A stretch of DNA of 57,499 bases. Source: Bacteroides pyogenes DSM 20611 = JCM 6294. GTDB taxonomy: Bacteria > Bacteroidota > Bacteroidia > Bacteroidales > Bacteroidaceae. The DNA lies in the NCBI RefSeq assembly GCF_000428105.1, contig NZ_KE386624.1:135328-192826 (forward strand). Direction: 5' to 3'. Under the pieces are notes generated by a model, which had not been told where the DNA came from, did not search any database, and worked only from the letters and a program-made list of their open reading frames with translations. Numbering within the stretch: position 1 is the first letter of the stretch; every line of letters begins with the position of its first letter. The translations under genes were made by a program, and so were the position numbers. Shown here piece by piece: positions 42,753-52,198 of the stretch.

Positions 42753-42927
42753 TTAAACTTATTTTCTTTTTCTATTTTACAGGTAGTACACCGACTATTT
42801 TATTTTGCTCTAATTAAAGCGAAAAAGGTAAATCGCAAATAAATGTAGTTTAGTAGAAGATAGATAGCGAACAACAAATGGCAAATTTAAAAACAGTGAA
42901 TTGTAATACAGTCAAATTGTAAACAAC

Positions 42928-44481
42928 ATGAGTAATCAACTTGAAAAAATTAAAGAGCTTATCGAACGCCGTGCCGTTGCACGCATCGGAGGTGGAGAAA
43001 AAGCAATCGCGAAGCAGCATGACAAAGGCAAGTATACAGCACGCGAACGTATAGCAATGCTGCTGGACGAAGGTAGCTTCGAAGAAATGGATATGTTTGT
43101 GGAACATAGATGTACAAACTTCGGAATGGAGAAAAAACACTATCCGGGCGATGGAGTGGTTACCGGATGCGGTACCATCGAAGGACGGCTGGTATATATA
43201 TTTGCACAAGACTTTACAGTTTCTGCCGGTTCTTTGTCGGAAACTATGTCTTTGAAGATTTGCAAGATTATGGATCAGGCAATGAAAATGGGTGCTCCAT
43301 GTATCGGTATCAACGACTCGGGTGGCGCACGTATTCAGGAAGGCATCAACGCTTTGGCGGGATATGCCGAAATCTTCCAACGCAATATCCTGGCTTCGGG
43401 AGTAATCCCTCAGATATCGGGAATTTTTGGACCTTGCGCAGGAGGAGCGGTTTATTCTCCGGCATTGACCGATTTTACGCTCATGATGGAAGGAACTTCG
43501 TATATGTTCCTTACAGGGCCCAAGGTAGTAAAAACTGTGACCGGCGAAGATGTGACTCAGGAAAACCTAGGTGGAGCAAGCGTTCACTCTACAAAATCGG
43601 GTGTTACTCATTTTACAGCTAAAACAGAAGAAGAAGGCTTGGCTCTGATTCGGAAACTGTTAAGCTACATTCCTCAAAACAATCTTGAAGAAGCTCCATA
43701 TACAGATTGCACCGACCCTGTTGATCGTTTGGAGGATTCATTGAACGACATCATTCCCGATAGCCCGAACAAACCATACGATATGTACGAAGTGATCGGA
43801 GCTATTGTAGACAATGGAGAATTCCTTGAGATCCAAAGAGATTATGCCAAAAACATTATTATCGGTTTCGCCCGTTTTAACGGACAGTCAGTGGGCATCG
43901 TCGCCAACCAGCCGAAATATTTGGCAGGTGTACTCGACAGTAATGCTTCTCGTAAAGGCGCGCGTTTCGTACGGTTCTGCGACGCATTCAATATTCCTAT
44001 CGTTTCATTAGTAGACGTCCCAGGATTCCTCCCGGGGACAGGACAGGAATACAACGGTGTGATTCTCCACGGTGCCAAATTACTGTATGCTTACGGTGAA
44101 GCCACTGTTCCCAAAGTTACAATCACTTTACGAAAATCTTACGGTGGCTCCCACATTGTGATGAGTTGCAAACAACTTCGTGGTGATATGAACTATGCAT
44201 GGCCCACAGCAGAAATTGCCGTAATGGGTGGTGCCGGAGCCGTGGAAGTATTATATGCACGTGAAGCAAAAGAAGCAGCAGACCCGGTTGGATTCATGAC
44301 GGAAAAAGAAGCCGAATACACCAAGCTGTTTGCCAACCCTTATAACGCTGCGAAATATGGTTATATAGATGATGTGATTGAACCACGAAATACTCGTTTC
44401 CGCATTATTCGGGCTTTGCAGCAATTACAAACGAAAAAACTTACCAACCCCGCCAAAAAGCATGGCAATATTCCATTGTAA
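42928..44481 (+). CDS. mmdA: Methylmalonyl-CoA decarboxylase alpha subunit (carboxyltransferase)
   Basis: A 517-residue carboxyltransferase that takes CO2 from methylmalonyl-CoA onto biotin. The acyl-CoA carboxyltransferase motifs are [48 protein letters not shown] and the C-terminal [18 protein letters not shown]. The length fits propionyl-CoA carboxylase beta subunits too. The genes beside it (gamma, biotin carrier and sodium-pumping beta) show it belongs to the membrane decarboxylase. It starts 175 bp after mce and ends 30 bp before the gamma-type gene. Confidence 0.94.
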   Translation: MSNQLEKIKELIERRAVARIGGGEKAIAKQHDKGKYTARERIAMLLDEGSFEEMDMFVEHRCTNFGMEKKHYPGDGVVTGCGTIEGRLVYIFAQDFTVSAGSLSETMSLKICKIMDQAMKMGAPCIGINDSGGARIQEGINALAGYAEIFQRNILASGVIPQISGIFGPCAGGAVYSPALTDFTLMMEGTSYMFLTGPKVVKTVTGEDVTQENLGGASVHSTKSGVTHFTAKTEEEGLALIRKLLSYIPQNNLEEAPYTDCTDPVDRLEDSLNDIIPDSPNKPYDMYEVIGAIVDNGEFLEIQRDYAKNIIIGFARFNGQSVGIVANQPKYLAGVLDSNASRKGARFVRFCDAFNIPIVSLVDVPGFLPGTGQEYNGVILHGAKLLYAYGEATVPKVTITLRKSYGGSHIVMSCKQLRGDMNYAWPTAEIAVMGGAGAVEVLYAREAKEAADPVGFMTEKEAEYTKLFANPYNAAKYGYIDDVIEPRNTRFRIIRALQQLQTKKLTNPAKKHGNIPL

Positions 44482-44511
44482 TCAAACTTTCACATTAAAA
44501 CAAGAACGATT

Positions 44512-45432
44512 ATGAATAAAAGCAAAATCGGAATATTCCTTTCTTTATTGCTGTTGGTCGGTTTATCTTCTTGTGAAGAAGAGAAACCTAACAATAAGTT
44601 GATACTGAATGAAGTTTTGATTGATAATCAAAAAAACTTTCAAGACGACTACGGACTACACAGTGCATGGATTGAAATATTCAACAAATCATACGGTAGC
44701 GCAGATTTGGCGGGTTATTTGCTAAGAGCAAGTAGCCAGCCAGGTGATACAGCTACCTATTTTATTCCGAAAGGAGATGTACTCACTTTGGTAAAACCTC
44801 GTCAACATGCTTTATTTTGGGCTGACGGAGAACCTAATCGAGGAAATTTTCACACAAATTTCAAATTGAGTACTGAAACCACTAATTGGATTGGGTTATA
44901 TGATTCCGGTCGCAAATTGATCGATCAAATCACCATACCGGCAAGAACATTAGATGCAAATCAATCGTATGCACGCATCAGTGACGGGGCAGACGAATGG
45001 GAAGTAAAAGGCGGAAGTGGAGACAAATATGTAACTCCAAGCACGAATAACAAAACCATCAGCGGAAATGCAAAAATGGAAAAGTTCAGAGAGCACGACG
45101 CCAGTGGTATCGGTATGTCGATCTCAGCAATGAGTGTGGTGTTCGTCGGATTGATTCTTTTGTTTATTTCTTTTAAAATTGTCGGACGAATTGCTGTAAA
45201 CCTTAGCAAACGGAATGCCATGAAAGCAAAGGGAATTGACAAGCGCGAGGCAAAAGAACTGACAGAAGCTCCGGGTGAAGTTTATGCGGCTATTGCTATG
45301 GCACTGCACGAAATGCAAAATGAAGTGCACGACATCGAAGAGACAATATTGACAATGACTCCGATAAAACGTAGTTATTCACCATGGAGTTCGAAAATCT
45401 ATACTTTACGTGAAACTCCCCATAAAAAGTAA
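44512..45432 (+). CDS. Lamin-tail-domain lipoprotein fused to OadG-type gamma subunit
   Basis: A 306-residue protein in two parts. The N-terminus is a lipoprotein signal (LSSC, Cys21) followed by a lamin-tail-like domain (about 28-165: KLILNEVLIDNQ, AWIEIFNKSYGSADLAGYLL, ISDGADEWEVKGGS). The C-terminus has one membrane segment (about 200-226) and a charged cytoplasmic tail typical of the OadG gamma subunit. Gamma subunits hold the decarboxylase complex together at the membrane. The outside domain is an addition to the ordinary gamma subunit of about 80-100 residues. Gene order (mmdA, this gene, biotin carrier, beta) supports the assignment. Confidence 0.85.
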   Translation: MNKSKIGIFLSLLLLVGLSSCEEEKPNNKLILNEVLIDNQKNFQDDYGLHSAWIEIFNKSYGSADLAGYLLRASSQPGDTATYFIPKGDVLTLVKPRQHALFWADGEPNRGNFHTNFKLSTETTNWIGLYDSGRKLIDQITIPARTLDANQSYARISDGADEWEVKGGSGDKYVTPSTNNKTISGNAKMEKFREHDASGIGMSISAMSVVFVGLILLFISFKIVGRIAVNLSKRNAMKAKGIDKREAKELTEAPGEVYAAIAMALHEMQNEVHDIEETILTMTPIKRSYSPWSSKIYTLRETPHKK

Positions 45433-45456
45433 GTTATTTCATAAAAAGATAAAACA

Positions 45457-45888
45457 ATGAAAGAATATAAATATAAAATCAACGGTAACTTGTATCAAGT
45501 AACCATTGGAGACATTGAAGACAACGTTGCCCACGTAGAAGTGAACGGTACGCCTTATCAAGTAGAAATGGAAAAGCAACCGAAAGCCGTTGTCAAACCG
45601 GTTGTACGCCCAGCAGCTACCGCTCCGACAGCTCCGACTACACCGGTAGTGAAACCGACAACACCATCTACCGGCAAATCGGGTGTCAAATCTCCACTAC
45701 CCGGCGTAATTCTCGATATCAAAGTAAATGTGGGTGAAATTGTAAAGAAAGGACAGACCATTATCATCCTCGAAGCAATGAAAATGGAAAACAATATCAA
45801 TGCGGATAAGGATGGGAAGATCACTGCCATCAATGTGAGCAAGGGAGATTCTGTTCTTGAAGGTACTGACCTCGTAATTATTGAATAG
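45457..45888 (+). CDS. mmdC: Biotin carboxyl carrier subunit of methylmalonyl-CoA decarboxylase
   Basis: A 143-residue biotin carrier. The biotinylation site is LEAMKMEN with Lys109. An Ala/Pro/Thr-rich flexible linker (about 44-73: VKPVVRPAATAPTAPTTP) precedes the biotinyl domain (75-143). The subunit carries CO2 from the carboxyltransferase to the membrane beta subunit. It ends at 45888, one base before the beta-subunit start codon. Confidence 0.94.
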   Translation: MKEYKYKINGNLYQVTIGDIEDNVAHVEVNGTPYQVEMEKQPKAVVKPVVRPAATAPTAPTTPVVKPTTPSTGKSGVKSPLPGVILDIKVNVGEIVKKGQTIIILEAMKMENNINADKDGKITAINVSKGDSVLEGTDLVIIE

Positions 45889-45889
45889 T

Positions 45890-47050
45890 ATGGGAGACTT
45901 TATAGACTTTTTAGGAAACAACCTTGCCGATTTTTGGACCTACACAGGATTTTATAACGCAACTGCGGGACATATTACCATGATTATTATCGGCTTGGTG
46001 TTCATCTATTTGGCTGTAGCCAAAGAGTTTGAACCGATGTTGCTGATTCCTATCGGATTCGGTATCCTGATCGGTAACATTCCTTTCAACATGGAAGCCG
46101 GACTGAAAGTCGGCATTTACGAAGAAGGTTCTGTTTTGAATATATTATATCAAGGAGTAACCTCGGGATGGTATCCGCCGCTTATCTTCCTCGGTATTGG
46201 AGCAATGACTGATTTTTCAGCGCTGATTTCCAATCCGAAACTGATGTTGATCGGTGCTGCCGCTCAATTTGGTATTTTTGGAGCATACATGATTGCATTG
46301 GCAATGGGCTTCGATCCTATGCAAGCCGGTGCTATCGGTATTATTGGAGGAGCGGACGGCCCGACAGCTATTTTCCTTTCATCTAAACTGGCACCTAATT
46401 TGATGGGAGCCATTGCTGTATCGGCCTACTCCTATATGGCTCTGGTTCCTGTGATACAACCCCCCATCATGCGCGTGCTTACTACAAAACACGAACGCCT
46501 GATTCGCATGAGACCCCCACGCGCCGTATCTCATACAGAGAAAGTGATTTTCCCGATCATCGGTTTGTTGCTGACCACTTTTCTGGTACCCTCAGGTCTA
46601 CCGTTATTGGGAATGTTATTCTTTGGCAACCTGCTGAAAGAAAGCGGTGTAACACGGCGTCTCGCCAATACGGCAAGCGGACCGCTCATTGATACAATCA
46701 CTATCTTATTAGGCTTAACCGTAGGTGCTTCTACTCAAGCATCAGAATTCTTAACATTCGACTCTATCAAGATATTTGCTCTAGGTGCTTTGTCATTTGT
46801 TATTGCTACAGCATCAGGTGTAATATTCGTAAAGATATTCAACCTATTCTTGAAGAAAGATAATAAGATTAATCCTCTGATTGGAAATTCCGGCGTATCT
46901 GCGGTGCCGGACTCTGCACGTATCTCACAAGTAGTAGGGTTGGAATACGACTCTACGAATTATTTACTCATGCACGCAATGGGACCAAACGTATCAGGAG
47001 TAATCGGCTCTGCTGTTGCAGCAGGTATCTTACTTGGATTCTTAATGTAA
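45890..47050 (+). CDS. mmdB: Sodium-translocating decarboxylase beta subunit
   Basis: A 386-residue polytopic membrane protein (about nine segments) of the OadB/MmdB/GcdB family. It breaks down carboxybiotin and uses the energy to export sodium. The signature stretches are GIGAMTDFSALISNPKLMLIGAAAQFGIF, IGIIGGADGPTAIFLSS (with the Asp needed for sodium binding in the family) and ANTASGPLIDTITILLGLTVG. I use the ATG at 45890; a TTG three codons upstream overlaps the carrier gene. Along with the three upstream genes it makes the complete pump. Confidence 0.95.
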   Translation: MGDFIDFLGNNLADFWTYTGFYNATAGHITMIIIGLVFIYLAVAKEFEPMLLIPIGFGILIGNIPFNMEAGLKVGIYEEGSVLNILYQGVTSGWYPPLIFLGIGAMTDFSALISNPKLMLIGAAAQFGIFGAYMIALAMGFDPMQAGAIGIIGGADGPTAIFLSSKLAPNLMGAIAVSAYSYMALVPVIQPPIMRVLTTKHERLIRMRPPRAVSHTEKVIFPIIGLLLTTFLVPSGLPLLGMLFFGNLLKESGVTRRLANTASGPLIDTITILLGLTVGASTQASEFLTFDSIKIFALGALSFVIATASGVIFVKIFNLFLKKDNKINPLIGNSGVSAVPDSARISQVVGLEYDSTNYLLMHAMGPNVSGVIGSAVAAGILLGFLM

Positions 47051-47159
47051 ACATGCATAAACAAAAATGTTTAATTACCTGCAGACCATTCATAGAAAGC
47101 TAATTAGGAATAATATTCCGAAAATAGAATAAATTAAGAGAATGTGTGATAATATAATA

Positions 47160-47190
47160 CCCCCCGAAAGCTTGAAAAACTTTCGGGGAT
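47160..47190 (+). terminator. Terminator of the methylmalonyl-CoA decarboxylase operon
   Basis: CCCCGAAAG/CTTTCGGGG stem (47162-47170 with 47180-47188) followed by ATATTATT. It lies 110 bases after the beta-subunit stop. Confidence 0.8.
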
Positions 47191-47318
47191 ATTATTACTA
47201 GCATTTCTGCTGTGATAATCATTCAAGAAAACATCTGCTCCATATCCCCAATATCATAGCAACGTCCAAATATAGGGTACTATTGTAGCATAATAAATAG
47301 ATAACGCAAGAGCAAAAA

Positions 47319-47349
47319 AAACGATGTAACTCAACGAATTACACCGTTT
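47319..47349 (-). terminator. Terminator of dnaK
   Basis: An 11-bp stem (47319-47329 with 47339-47349, one wobble) followed by a T8 run on the minus strand and T6 on the plus strand. It can end transcripts from both sides. The rest of the 332-bp gap 47051-47382 shows only the terminator at 47160-47190. Confidence 0.85.
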
Positions 47350-47382
47350 TTTATATATTTATTTATGGTTATTTCTTAAAGC

Positions 47383-49290
47383 CTATTTCACCTCCTCAAA
47401 GTCAGCATCTTGTACATTATCTCCATGCTTACTATCCGCTCCTTCAGCATTACCTTGAGCGCCGTTCATATTCGGATCGGCTTGTGCGCCACTTTGAGCG
47501 TACATCTCTGCACTTGCAGCTTGAAAGGCTGTATTGATTTCTGCCATAGCCGTGTCGATAGCTGACAAATCCTGCGCTTTATGAGCATCTTTCAACTTTT
47601 GTAAAGCGGTTTCGATCGGAGCTTTCTTGTCAGCAGGCAACTTATCACCCAATTCTTTCAACTGATTCTCGGTAGAGAAGATTAAGCTGTCAGCCTGATT
47701 CAACTTATCGATCTTTTCACGTTCTTTCTTGTCGGCTTCGGCATTGGCCTCGGCTTCGGCTTTCATACGTTCGATTTCCTCCTTGCTCAAACCGCTCGAT
47801 GCTTCGATGCGGATAGCCTGTTCCTTACCCGTTGCTTTATCCTTAGCAGATACTTTCAGAATACCATTGGCATCGATATCGAATGTCACTTCAATCTGAG
47901 GAACTCCACGACGTGCAGGAGCGATACCTGTCAGGTTGAACTGACCGATAGACTTATTCTGTGCGGCCATTGGACGCTCACCTTGCAATACATGGATAGT
48001 CACTTCTGTCTGGTTGTCGGCAGCCGTTGAGAAAGTTTCGCTCTTCTTGCATGGGATTGTCGTATTGGCGTCGATCAGTTTAGTCATTACGCCACCCAAC
48101 GTTTCGATACCCATCGACAAAGGGGTAACGTCGAGCAATACCACACCCTTGATTTCATCGGTCAACACCGCACCTTGCACAGCAGCACCCACGGCTACCA
48201 CTTCATCCGGATTCACTCCTTTCGAAGGAACCTTACCGAAAAAGTCCTCTACCAACTTCTGAACTGCCGGAATACGTGAAGAACCACCTACAAGGATTAC
48301 TTCATCGATATCCGAATTAGACAATCCGGCATCACTCATCGCTTTCTTGCAAGGTTCGAGACAAGCCTGAATGAGGCTATGTGCCAAAGATTCGAATTTA
48401 GCACGTGTCAGCGTCTTAACCAAGTGTTTGGGCACACCACCTACTGGCATAATATAAGGTAAGTTAATTTCGGTGGTTGTAGAAGAAGACAATTCAATTT
48501 TGGCTTTCTCGGCAGCTTCTTTCAAACGTTGCAAAGCCATCGGATCTTGTGTCAAGTCGGCGCCTTCGTCATTCTTGAATTCTTCCACCAGCCAATTGAT
48601 AATCACTTGGTCGAAGTCGTCACCACCGAGGTGAGTGTCGCCATTGGTAGAAAGTACTTCAAACACACCGCCCCCAAATTCAAGAATAGAAATATCGAAT
48701 GTACCTCCACCCAAGTCGAATACGGCGATCTTCATGTCTTTATGAGCCTTGTCAAGACCATAAGCAAGCGCTGCGGCTGTCGGCTCGTTCACGATACGCT
48801 TCACTTCGAGTCCGGCAATCTGTCCGGCTTCTTTCGTTGCCTGACGCTGAGAGTCGGAGAAGTATGCAGGAACAGTGATTACCGCTTCAGTAACTTCCTG
48901 CCCCAAATAGTCTTCGGCTGTTTTCTTCATTTTCTGAAGAATCATTGCTGAAATTTCTTGCGGAGTATACAGACGTCCGTCTATATCCACACGCGGCATG
49001 TTATTATCGCCTTTTACTACTTTATATGGTACGCGCGAAATTTCTTTTTGCACTTGATCCCAGTTCTCACCCATGAAACGTTTGATAGAGAAGACTGTAC
49101 GTTGCGGATTCGTGATGGCCTGCCGTTTTGCCGGATCACCGACTTTACGTTCGCCGCCATCTACAAATGCCACAATAGAAGGTGTGGTACGCTTTCCTTC
49201 AGCATTTGTGATTACTACAGGTTCGTTTCCTTCAAATACGGAAACGCAAGAATTTGTAGTTCCTAAATCAATTCCAATAATTTTTCCCAT
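47383..49290 (-). CDS. dnaK: Chaperone DnaK (Hsp70)
   Basis: A 635-residue Hsp70. The ATPase domain starts with [17 protein letters not shown] and contains [33 protein letters not shown] and [14 protein letters not shown]. The substrate-binding domain ([22 protein letters not shown] onward) and a helical lid follow. The tail is Gln/Asn/Gly-rich and ends DADFEEVK, as in bacterial DnaK. No dnaJ or grpE lies next to it. A CIRCE-like half site occurs far upstream at 49535. Confidence 0.98.
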   Translation of the reverse strand: MGKIIGIDLGTTNSCVSVFEGNEPVVITNAEGKRTTPSIVAFVDGGERKVGDPAKRQAITNPQRTVFSIKRFMGENWDQVQKEISRVPYKVVKGDNNMPRVDIDGRLYTPQEISAMILQKMKKTAEDYLGQEVTEAVITVPAYFSDSQRQATKEAGQIAGLEVKRIVNEPTAAALAYGLDKAHKDMKIAVFDLGGGTFDISILEFGGGVFEVLSTNGDTHLGGDDFDQVIINWLVEEFKNDEGADLTQDPMALQRLKEAAEKAKIELSSSTTTEINLPYIMPVGGVPKHLVKTLTRAKFESLAHSLIQACLEPCKKAMSDAGLSNSDIDEVILVGGSSRIPAVQKLVEDFFGKVPSKGVNPDEVVAVGAAVQGAVLTDEIKGVVLLDVTPLSMGIETLGGVMTKLIDANTTIPCKKSETFSTAADNQTEVTIHVLQGERPMAAQNKSIGQFNLTGIAPARRGVPQIEVTFDIDANGILKVSAKDKATGKEQAIRIEASSGLSKEEIERMKAEAEANAEADKKEREKIDKLNQADSLIFSTENQLKELGDKLPADKKAPIETALQKLKDAHKAQDLSAIDTAMAEINTAFQAASAEMYAQSGAQADPNMNGAQGNAEGADSKHGDNVQDADFEEVK

Positions 49291-49904
49291 GATTGTTATT
49301 TTATTTATTGTTATTATTCAAGTTGTTTTAAATTAAGTCCAAAATCATTCGACCATTTAAAAACAAACGATGTGCCAAAAAAGAGAGAACACAGAAGACT
49401 GACACGAAATCTGCCAAAAAGACAGAATCTATAAAAACACTTCCACCGGACAAGAACATTATCCTACCTATAATCGAAAAGTTCTGGAGTTTACTTCTAC
49501 TCCTCCCCTCGCTTCCATTAAGCTGTCTACTTTCGAGTGCTAAGGTTCGCTTCTGTTCCACCTCACGTTCCATTAATCCAAGTCAGTGTGATTCACACAA
49601 TCTTATTTTAAGCCAGCCTTCCGGAAATGCAAAAGACTTTGCAACAGTGCCCCATAAGATCTTAACAATGATTCTCCCGATGATCGGTCTCAAAAGAACG
49701 ACAAAATCTCGTTCGGACAAAACGTCTCTGCCTAAAGAAAAGACACTCTTTCGCGTAAAGCAATGTCGGGGCGAAACAAACATTTACCGGAATAATTTGG
49801 CCCCAATTTCGATATGCGTTCATTATCGCAACCAATGTATTCTTATGCCTCCAAATGCAAATCTTTTTTTATCTTTGCAGGAAATGAAAACTAAATAACC
49901 ACCG
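49291..49904. other. Intergenic region between divergent dnaK and the binding-protein gene
   Basis: A 614-bp spacer. The right end holds a TATCTTTG promoter element (49870-49877). A GAGTGCTAA half-site at 49535-49543, equal to one half of the CIRCE heat-shock operator, faces dnaK; the other half is degraded (see findings). No small gene, hairpin or riboswitch is convincing in the remainder. Confidence 0.5.
49870..49877 (+). promoter_or_regulatory. -7 element for the binding protein-permease operon
   Basis: TATCTTTG, 27 bases before the ATG at 49905. The short leader leaves no room for a cobalamin riboswitch downstream of this promoter. Confidence 0.55.
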
Positions 49905-51032
49905 ATGATGAAACGATTGCTATCTCTCACATTGCTTATTCTTTTATTGGCGGGATGCCACAGAAAGCCGGATGCAGCGAAAAACAAAGCGAATGAAACA
50001 AAAGTCAGCCTTTCGTATGCCAAAGGATTCGATATTGCACATACGGAAATGTATACCGCAGTCACCGTTTACAATCCTTGGAAGAATGGGGCGATATACG
50101 ACAAATATTATCTGGTAAAAAAGCAGGAGATCGATGTTCCGGCAGACGGGCAAAAAATTGTCGTTCCGCTTAAAACCCTTATGGCCAACTCGGCGACACA
50201 CTTGGGATTTCTCGAGTTACTGGACGAACTGGATAAAGTGACCGGCATCTGTAGTACGCAATACATTTACAATCCCTCCATCTTGCAAGGAGTCAAGGAA
50301 GGACGTGTTAAAGATCTCGGAGACGCTTTCAACCTCGACATCGAAAACCTGTTGCTCCTGCGTCCGCAGGCGGTCATGACATCAGCATACAACGCCGATG
50401 ATGAGAACAGCCGGAAAATGAAGCAAACCGGCATACCCATCCTGTATAATATAGAATGGCAGGAACCGTCAATACTCGGAAGGGCGGAATGGATAAAATA
50501 CGTAGCCGCTTTTTTCGATAAGGAAGCGGAAGCCGACAGCATTTTCGAAGAGGTAACGGAAAAGTATAACCGGCTGAAAGAGAAAGCCGCGGCATTCTCC
50601 GGAGAACCCGCCATCTTCTCCGGAGAAGATTACCGGGGAACGTGGAGTATGCCCGGAGGGAAAAGCTATCTCGCTCAATTGTTCAGAGACGCAGGCGCCA
50701 CGTACCTATATAGCCGCGACAGTGTTTCCGCCAGTATCCCGCTGAACATCGAAAAAGCGCTTATCGACTTCAGTGAAGCAGACATCTGGGTAGGAGTCAA
50801 AGCCCGTTCGCTGGACGAACTCAAAAAGACAAACAGTAAATACAAACTGTTCAAAGCTTTCAAAACAGGACAGGTATACAACATGGGCAAACGTATGAAT
50901 GCAACCGGAGGAAACGATTATTGGGAAAGCGGAGTGGCCCGACCCGACCTGCTCTTGAAAGATATGATCAAAATCTGCCATCCGCAACAGACGGAAGAAT
51001 ATGAGTCGACATACTTCGAACAATTAAAGTAA
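49905..51032 (+). CDS. Periplasmic binding lipoprotein (BtuF/FecB type)
   Basis: A 375-residue lipoprotein (LLAGC, Cys18) of the helical-backbone metal-receptor class used for siderophores, haem or cobalamin. Visible family parts are YKIVVPLKTLMANSATHLGFLELL-like sensing strands (IVVPLKTLMANSATHLG), VKDLGDAFNLDIENLLLLRPQAVM and LGRAEWIKYVAAFF. It delivers its ligand to the FecCD permease that starts 8 bp later. No feature decides between iron-chelate and corrinoid ligands. Confidence 0.85.
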   Translation: MMKRLLSLTLLILLLAGCHRKPDAAKNKANETKVSLSYAKGFDIAHTEMYTAVTVYNPWKNGAIYDKYYLVKKQEIDVPADGQKIVVPLKTLMANSATHLGFLELLDELDKVTGICSTQYIYNPSILQGVKEGRVKDLGDAFNLDIENLLLLRPQAVMTSAYNADDENSRKMKQTGIPILYNIEWQEPSILGRAEWIKYVAAFFDKEAEADSIFEEVTEKYNRLKEKAAAFSGEPAIFSGEDYRGTWSMPGGKSYLAQLFRDAGATYLYSRDSVSASIPLNIEKALIDFSEADIWVGVKARSLDELKKTNSKYKLFKAFKTGQVYNMGKRMNATGGNDYWESGVARPDLLLKDMIKICHPQQTEEYESTYFEQLK

Positions 51033-51040
51033 ACATTTTC

Positions 51041-52036
51041 ATGAGTCGGGTACATCTATTCTTACTGCTTTTCATGGCCCTCATAGCGGCTTTCCTTGCC
51101 GACATCGCCTTCGGCAGTGTAAATCTTCCGGTCGGCGAAGTGTGGAAAACGCTCACGGGAACAAGCGACAACCTCATTTACAGGGAAATCATTTTCAACC
51201 ACAGGCTTCCCAAAGCACTCACCGCAATTCTCACCGGTGCGGCTTTATCTATTGCGGGAGTACTGATGCAAACTTTGTTCAGCAATCCGCTGGCAGGCCC
51301 CGACGTATTAGGCGTCACTTCCGGTTCGAGTCTCGGAGTGGCGTTGCTCACCTTGGGTACATCTGCTCTTCCTGCATGGTTCATCAGCGGATGGGGACAG
51401 GTCACAGCCGCATTCATGGGCGCTATCGGCGTACTGCTGCTCATCATCATCGCATCCGTCAAAATCCGGCAGACAGTTTCACTGCTCATCGTAGGCATGA
51501 TGTTCGGCTATTTCACCGGAGCCATTGTAAGTATCTTACAAAGCGTAAGCAATCCCGACGCCTTGAAACTTTTCATTTCCTGGACATTCGGCAGTCTTTC
51601 GGCGGTGGGATGGCAACAAATGGGAATCATGGCGCCCGTAATCATCATCGGAACAATGGTCGCCTTATTCTTACAAAAGCCTCTCAATATCTTGCTGCTG
51701 GGTAAAAATTATGCCGGCGGATTAGGCATTTCGGTCCCCCGCCTGCGGCTATGGATCATTCTCGCAACAGCCATATTGGCAGGCACATCCACTGCCTTTA
51801 CCGGACCGATCGCTTTCATCGGTATCACCATGCCACATATCGCAAGGGGATTGTTCCACACATTAAACCACCGCGTCATCCTTCCCGCTTCACTTCTTTG
51901 CGGTTCTGTCACACTATTGATATGCGACATCATCTCGCAACTTCCGGGCATGCAAGGCACGCTGCCCATCAATGCGGTCACAGCATTATTCGGAGCGCCC
52001 GTCATCGTTTGGATCATTGCGCACAATAAAGGATAA
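51041..52036 (+). CDS. FecCD/BtuC-family ABC permease
   Basis: A 331-residue inner-membrane permease with about nine to ten segments. Family signatures are FNHRLPKALTAILTGAALSIAGVLMQTLFSNPLAGPDVLG-type sequence (RLPKALTAILTGAALSIAG, NPLAGPDVLGVTSGSSLG) and GPIAFIGITMPHIAR. It works with the binding protein just upstream. The matching ATPase (BtuD/FecE type) is not the next gene; what follows is a different enzyme. The ATPase may be elsewhere in the genome or shared. Confidence 0.92.
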   Translation: MSRVHLFLLLFMALIAAFLADIAFGSVNLPVGEVWKTLTGTSDNLIYREIIFNHRLPKALTAILTGAALSIAGVLMQTLFSNPLAGPDVLGVTSGSSLGVALLTLGTSALPAWFISGWGQVTAAFMGAIGVLLLIIIASVKIRQTVSLLIVGMMFGYFTGAIVSILQSVSNPDALKLFISWTFGSLSAVGWQQMGIMAPVIIIGTMVALFLQKPLNILLLGKNYAGGLGISVPRLRLWIILATAILAGTSTAFTGPIAFIGITMPHIARGLFHTLNHRVILPASLLCGSVTLLICDIISQLPGMQGTLPINAVTALFGAPVIVWIIAHNKG

Positions 52037-52075
52037 AAAAGGAGAGCCCGCCGCAGCTATCTAAAAATAAAAATG

Positions 52076-52083
52076 TATATTTG
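52076..52083 (+). promoter_or_regulatory. -7 element for carboxynorspermidine dehydrogenase
   Basis: TATATTTG fits TAnnTTTG and lies about 115 bases before the start codon at 52199. No firm -33 box. Confidence 0.4.
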
Positions 52084-52198
52084 CAATGATTTGAAAGTTG
52101 TAAACAGCCGACTATGAGTCACATCGGTTACACACATGGCTGCCCAGCTCGAAAATCATAAAAAAACAAACTATAAATCATAATTCATAAAAATAAAA

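Noticed and set aside
49645..49904. Cobalamin riboswitch upstream of the BtuF-like gene
   Set aside because: No recognisable B12-box core was seen, and the likely promoter leaves a leader of only about 20 bases.
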